A DNA stretch of 10,351 nucleotides from Betaproteobacteria bacterium (GTDB taxonomy: Bacteria; Pseudomonadota; Gammaproteobacteria; Burkholderiales; SG8-41): positions 1 through 10,351 of the forward strand of contig JANXSE010000304.1 of NCBI GenBank assembly GCA_025356695.1, given 5' to 3'. A model generated the notes under the pieces. That model was given only the letters and a program-made list of their open reading frames with translations, was not told the origin of the DNA and made no database searches. This document shows positions 6,639 to 10,351 of this stretch, one piece after another (positions within the stretch are counted from its first letter, which is position 1; each line of letters opens with the position of its first letter). The translations under genes were made by a program, and so were the position numbers.

Positions 6639-8381
6639 TTACGCCGTTTCCTGCAATTTGAACTGGATATTGTAGAGCCTGGCGTAAATGCCGTTTTTCG
6701 CCAGCAATTCGGCGTGGTTGCCGGTTTCGGCGATGCGCCCGTGATCGAGCACGACGATACGCCCGGCTTTTTCGATCGTCGACAGACGGTGTGCAATCAC
6801 AATGGTGGTGCGCCCCTGCATCAAGGCATCGAGCGCCGCCTGCACGTGACGTTCGGACTCCGAATCCAGCGCCGAGGTCGCCTCATCGAGAATCAACACC
6901 GGCGCGTTTTTCAGCAGCGCACGCGCGATCGCCAGGCGCTGACGCTGGCCGCCCGAGAGCTTGACGCCGTTTTCGCCGACCATTGTTTGCAGGCCCTGCG
7001 GCATCTGGCGGATGAATTCCATCGCATGCGCGGCTTCAGCGGCGGCGACGATCTCCGCTTCACCGGTGTCGCGCATGACGCCGTAGGCGATATTGGCGGC
7101 GACGCTGTCATTGAACAGCACAACATCCTGGCTGACCAGCGCGATGTTGGCGCGCAGGCTTGCCAGCGTCAGCGTTTCGACATCGGTGCCGTCGAGCAGG
7201 ATACAGCCCGCCGTCGGCCGGTAGAAATGCGGCACCAAATTGGCCAGTGTCGTTTTGCCGCTGCCCGAGCTACCGACTAGTGCCACCGTTTCGCCCGGAT
7301 TGATATTGAGCGAAATGCTGTCCAGCGCAAGACGGTCCGGCGCGCCGTAATAAAAGCTGACGTTCTCGAAGCGGATGTCGCCGCGCGCGCGCGCAATGGC
7401 GACGCTGCCCGGGTCTTTCTCGCTGGCCTGATCGATCAACTCGAACACCGATTCGGCGGCGGCAAGGCCGCGTTGCAGGGGTTCGTTGACGCCGGTGATA
7501 CGCTTCAACGGCGCGGTCAGCATCAGCATCGCCGTAATGAAGGAAACGAACTCGCCGACGGTGGCGCGGTTGCCACCGGCCTGGCCGGTGGCGAAATAAA
7601 TGATCGCGGCAAGCGCGATGCCGGCAAGTAATTGCACCAGCGGCACACTGGCCGCCGCAGCGGTCGTCTGTTTCATCATCGAACGCCGCACGTTGTCGGT
7701 CTGCTCGGCAAACCGCATCGACTCGTACCGCTGGCCGCCGAACAGCTTGACCACCTTGTGGCCTTCGATCGCCTCCTGCAGCACCTGGGTGACATCGCCC
7801 ATCGCCGCCTGCACCGCGCGGCTTGAATTGCGCAGGCGGATACTGACCATGCGCACCACGCCGACGATCATCGGCGTCATCACCAGCGCCAGCAGCGTGA
7901 GCTTCCAGTTCAGGTACAACATCCACGCCAGCAAACCGGTCAAGGCGACGGCATCGCGGAAAATCACCGTCAGCACGCTGGTCGCCGCAGCGGTGACCTG
8001 GGTCACGTCATAAGTCAGCTTCGATATGAGATTGCCGCTGGCCTGGTCGTCATAATGCGACGCCGGCAGCGTCAGCAGCTTGTCGAACATGACGCCACGC
8101 AAATCCATCACCAGCCGGTTGCCCACCCAGTTGATCGAGAACGCACCGACATATTCGGCGCCACCGCGCACCACGATCAGCCCCAATATGTATAGCGGCA
8201 TCCAGCGCACCAGCGATTCGTCGCGGTTGACGAAAGTACCGTCGAGCAGCGGCTGCAGCAGCGCCGGCAGCGCCGGCTCGGTCAGCGCGACAACCACCAT
8301 GCCGAGCAACGCGAGCGCAAACACGCGCCAGTACGGCGCGACGTAACGCAGCAAACGCAAATAAAGTTCGGAACTGGTCAT
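6639..8381 (-). CDS. msbA: Lipid A export ABC transporter, ATP-binding/permease protein MsbA
   Basis: This half-transporter fuses a six-helix membrane domain (residues about 15-300) with an ABC ATPase domain. All ATPase motifs are intact (numbered from the chosen start): Walker A GSSGSGKT at 370-377, Q-loop Gln418, signature LSGGQRQR from 475, Walker B VLILDE at 495-500 and the H-loop His531 in AHRLST. At 580 residues it is almost the size of E. coli MsbA (582), and the beginning LYLRLLRYVAPYW fits MsbA. As a homodimer, MsbA flips lipid A-core from the inner to the outer leaflet of the inner membrane. Three in-frame starts exist: GTG 8399, ATG 8390 and ATG 8381. None has a good Shine-Dalgarno; I chose 8381 because homologues begin about there. 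It is the first gene after the terminator and probably heads the operon. Export of another lipid-linked glycan cannot be excluded, since MsbA-like paralogues exist. Confidence 0.9.
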   Translation of the reverse strand: MTSSELYLRLLRYVAPYWRVFALALLGMVVVALTEPALPALLQPLLDGTFVNRDESLVRWMPLYILGLIVVRGGAEYVGAFSINWVGNRLVMDLRGVMFDKLLTLPASHYDDQASGNLISKLTYDVTQVTAAATSVLTVIFRDAVALTGLLAWMLYLNWKLTLLALVMTPMIVGVVRMVSIRLRNSSRAVQAAMGDVTQVLQEAIEGHKVVKLFGGQRYESMRFAEQTDNVRRSMMKQTTAAAASVPLVQLLAGIALAAIIYFATGQAGGNRATVGEFVSFITAMLMLTAPLKRITGVNEPLQRGLAAAESVFELIDQASEKDPGSVAIARARGDIRFENVSFYYGAPDRLALDSISLNINPGETVALVGSSGSGKTTLANLVPHFYRPTAGCILLDGTDVETLTLASLRANIALVSQDVVLFNDSVAANIAYGVMRDTGEAEIVAAAEAAHAMEFIRQMPQGLQTMVGENGVKLSGGQRQRLAIARALLKNAPVLILDEATSALDSESERHVQAALDALMQGRTTIVIAHRLSTIEKAGRIVVLDHGRIAETGNHAELLAKNGIYARLYNIQFKLQETA

Positions 8382-8416
8382 ATGTCGCATGGGCGCCACA
8401 ATAACAAAATTGCCCT

Positions 8417-8456
8417 ATAAAAGAAAACGGCGCCGCGGTTGTTAACCGCGACGCCG
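8417..8456 (-). terminator. Rho-independent terminator of the TonB receptor gene
   Basis: On the minus strand a 13-base-pair GC-rich stem (arms 8444-8456 and 8428-8440, one G-U pair) closes a three-base loop (8441-8443). The run TTTTCTTTTAT (8427-8417) follows immediately. It lies 26 bases past the receptor stop codon and separates that gene from msbA. On the plus strand there is no comparable T-run directly after the stem, so it probably acts in one direction only. Confidence 0.9.
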
Positions 8457-8482
8457 CTTGCCTTTTAACAAAACCGCGTGAT

Positions 8483-10351
8483 TCAGCGATACGTATATTC
8501 AAGCGTGACCGCGGCATTACGGCCGGGCAACGGATAAGCGTTAAAACGGTCGAGCACAAACTGGCTGCGCACCGCATAGTTATAGTAATTGTGGTCGAAC
8601 AGGTTGTTGACGGCCGCGGACATGCGCCACGCGCCCTGCTCATGCACCAGCTTGAGATCGGCCACCACATAGGACGGAATGGTACGGCCGAGATTGTTGC
8701 CCTCGTCGTTGTCCATGAACTGGCTGCTGACGTAGGTGGCCATCGCGTTCAGCCGTGTTTTTGGCGCAAACAACCACGACGAGCCCACATTCAGCTTGTG
8801 TTGCGGCACCAGCGGCACGTGTTTGCCGGCGATCACCACGCTGAACGCCGCGCCGGGCAGAACGCCTTCACGGAAACGCGCATCGGTATAGGTGTAAGCG
8901 GCGCTCAATCTGAGCGATTCAACGACGTTCAAACGTCCTTCCAGTTCGATGCCGCGGCGACGCGAAGGCGGCAGATTGGTGTTGCCGATGCCGGTGGTGA
9001 AGGGATCGAGGTGGACTTCGTCGGTGACGTCGATGTTGAACAGCGTCGCCCGCGCCTGGCCGCGCGCCAGCTTGTATTCGGCGCCCAGCTCGGTGGAAAG
9101 GTTAATCTGCGGGCGCAGAAACTGGAACTGCGCGGTGAACGCCGGAGAGGTTTCGTAAGTCTCGTCGACATTGGCGAAACGGTAGCTGCGCGCCAGTTTG
9201 CCGATCGCTGCAAACTCCGGCGCAAACTGATAGCGGCCGCCGAGTTCCCAGGCGGTAACACTGACCGCCTGCGATGCGGGCGTCGCGCCCGAACCGAATG
9301 CGCCACCCGGTGCGGCGGCGTCGTAGACGTCGCGCGAGTCTATGCCGAAACGTTCACGGCGCCAGCCCGCCGCCAGCGTGGCGCGCTCGGTGACATGCAG
9401 GGTGTCGTGCAGGTAAAAGGCGCGATTGCGCTGCTGCGCCGTGACGAAGTTGATCGGCTGGCTGATCGCCGCCGGAGCGTTCGATTTGCGCAGACGGTAA
9501 TCCCAGCGATATTCGTCGAAACCCGCCACCAGCGTATTTTCGCGTCCGAGCATCGGCTGCGCGACGCGCACGCGCGGCGTGAACGACCAGACGTTCAAAT
9601 CGACCTCGCGATAATCCGGGAATCCGCTGAAATCGAAATACGAATTCTGCTTCTTGTCGCGATAACCGCCGCCGAGGATGAATTCGGCGACGCCGGCCTG
9701 CTGGCGCCAGTCCAGCGTGAACTGATTACCGATGCGTTGCGACCAGTCGAGCGGCGTCGCAGCGCCGCGGCGATCGGTCTCCAGCAGATTGACGCCAGTG
9801 CTCGGCTGCACTTGGCGCGCACCGGGCAGACGCAAGCCCTGATTGTCGGTGGCGGCCTTGAAGGCAATTTCACCGCCATCGGTCATCCAGCGTATGTCGG
9901 CCATTGCATTGCTCTGGCGATTGCGATTGTTGGCGCGGTAACCGTCGGATTCGAAATTGCTGCCCGTGAAGTTGATGCCGGTGCGTTCACTGCGGAGATT
10001 TGCGTTGAACTGGCCGTCGCGCGTGCCATAGCTGCCGGCGCGCACGGACGCTGTGGCCGACTTTGCACCATCCATCGGCGAACGTGTGATGATGTTGATC
10101 ACGCCGGCACTGGCGCCGTCGCCGTACAACACCGCACCGCTGCCGCGCACGATCTCGATGCGCTCAATGGCGGCAAACGGGATCGCCGACCACTGCACAC
10201 CGGATAAATCAACATCGACGATGCGCCGGCCGTCGAGCAGGATCAGCGTGTTCTGCCCGCCGGTCACGCCGAAGCCGCGCAGATCGACCGTGGTGGTCGC
10301 TGCGTTGTTACCGAAAAAATCGTGAATGGCGATGCCGGCCTGCTCGGACAA
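8483..10351 (-). CDS. TonB-dependent outer-membrane receptor (5' end outside window)
   Basis: The last 622 codons of a TonB-dependent receptor are present. The first visible part is the plug domain: VDLRGFG (residues 22-28), LILLDGRRI (36-44), IERIEIVRGSGAVLYGDGA (62-80) and GVINIITR (83-90) are hallmark elements seen in BtuB, FepA and related proteins. The remainder alternates amphipathic strands with polar loops, as in a 22-strand barrel. Near the end, AAVNNLFDHNYYNYA and a final YTYR resemble the usual TonB_dep_Rec C-terminus, although the last residue is Arg rather than the common Phe or Trp. The signal peptide, the TonB box and the first part of the plug lie beyond position 10351. The frame could begin with TTG at the very edge, but that would remove essential parts, so the gene is partial. 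The ligand (siderophore, haem, cobalamin, other) is not recognisable, and no transport partner gene is in the window. Its own terminator shows it is separate from the msbA operon. Confidence 0.93.
   Translation of the reverse strand: MSEQAGIAIHDFFGNNAATTTVDLRGFGVTGGQNTLILLDGRRIVDVDLSGVQWSAIPFAAIERIEIVRGSGAVLYGDGASAGVINIITRSPMDGAKSATASVRAGSYGTRDGQFNANLRSERTGINFTGSNFESDGYRANNRNRQSNAMADIRWMTDGGEIAFKAATDNQGLRLPGARQVQPSTGVNLLETDRRGAATPLDWSQRIGNQFTLDWRQQAGVAEFILGGGYRDKKQNSYFDFSGFPDYREVDLNVWSFTPRVRVAQPMLGRENTLVAGFDEYRWDYRLRKSNAPAAISQPINFVTAQQRNRAFYLHDTLHVTERATLAAGWRRERFGIDSRDVYDAAAPGGAFGSGATPASQAVSVTAWELGGRYQFAPEFAAIGKLARSYRFANVDETYETSPAFTAQFQFLRPQINLSTELGAEYKLARGQARATLFNIDVTDEVHLDPFTTGIGNTNLPPSRRRGIELEGRLNVVESLRLSAAYTYTDARFREGVLPGAAFSVVIAGKHVPLVPQHKLNVGSSWLFAPKTRLNAMATYVSSQFMDNDEGNNLGRTIPSYVVADLKLVHEQGAWRMSAAVNNLFDHNYYNYAVRSQFVLDRFNAYPLPGRNAAVTLEYTYR

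Larger units (their letters stand above)
1..8399 (-). other. Predicted eight-gene envelope-glycan operon (msbA to SGNH protein)
   Basis: Eight consecutive minus-strand genes have almost no space between them: 6 bases, overlap 23, overlap 4, overlap 4, 4 bases, 43 bases, overlap 1. No terminator-like hairpin with a T-run lies between any of them. The strong terminator at 8417-8456 bounds the block on the upstream side; the downstream end is outside the window. The functions fit one theme: sugar-nucleotide synthesis, lipid-linked sugar formation, flipping, acylation and lipid A export. That they form a single transcript is inferred from spacing. Confidence 0.75.

Noticed and set aside
7382..7392. 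Alternating CG run as a possible simple-sequence repeat
   Set aside because: It encodes Ala-Arg codons in the msbA linker. It is short and a change of one unit would disrupt an apparently essential gene, so chance in GC-rich DNA is the better explanation.
8401..8419. Promoter for msbA with a -10 near 8414-8419 or 8401-8406
   Set aside because: No -35 element at correct spacing is visible and the region overlaps the terminator T-run, so I do not list it as a feature.
8591..10207. Plus-strand open frame of 538 codons
   Set aside because: It lies wholly antisense to the well-recognised TonB receptor. Its translation is rich in Arg, Ala and His without any domain motif, as expected for the shadow of a GC-rich gene.

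Overview
The window looks like chromosomal DNA of a Gram-negative proteobacterium. The evidence is a TonB-dependent outer-membrane receptor, an MsbA-type lipid A-core flippase and a set of envelope sugar genes. GC content is high (about 60% by eye), and the style of the proteins suggests Betaproteobacteria; that last step is an impression, not a search result. All convincing genes are on the minus strand, so transcription runs from position 10351 towards position 1. I saw no tRNA, rRNA, CRISPR array, insertion sequence or phage gene.

Reading in the direction of transcription, the window opens inside a TonB-dependent receptor gene (8483-10351, its 5' end outside the window). It is followed by a strong intrinsic terminator (8417-8456). 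Seventeen bases later a tightly packed series of eight genes begins: msbA; an ArnC-like polyprenyl-phosphate glycosyltransferase; a WecD-like N-acetyltransferase; a 120-residue ArnE/SMR-like membrane protein; a zinc-ribbon SAM methyltransferase; WecE aminotransferase; an AlgI-like MBOAT O-acyltransferase; and an SGNH-hydrolase-like partner that runs off the left edge. Junctions are 6 bases apart, 23 overlapping, 4 overlapping, 4 overlapping, 4 apart, 43 apart and 1 overlapping. This strongly suggests one co-transcribed, translationally coupled operon.

The gene content suggests a surface-glycan modification pathway. WecE and WecD would make a dTDP-4-acetamido-4,6-dideoxygalactose (Fuc4NAc)-type donor. 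The ArnC-like enzyme would load a sugar on undecaprenyl phosphate. The ArnE-like protein would help flip it. The MBOAT/SGNH pair would O-acylate a glycan on the periplasmic side, and MsbA would deliver lipid A-core. The methyltransferase may methylate a sugar or lipid intermediate. The window has no RmlA/RmlB, no WecF-like transferase, no ArnT-like periplasmic transferase and no Wzx/Wzy, so the pathway is incomplete here. The assembled route is inference, while the individual family calls are mostly secure. Intergenic space is minimal: no gene-free stretch exceeds about 100 bases.
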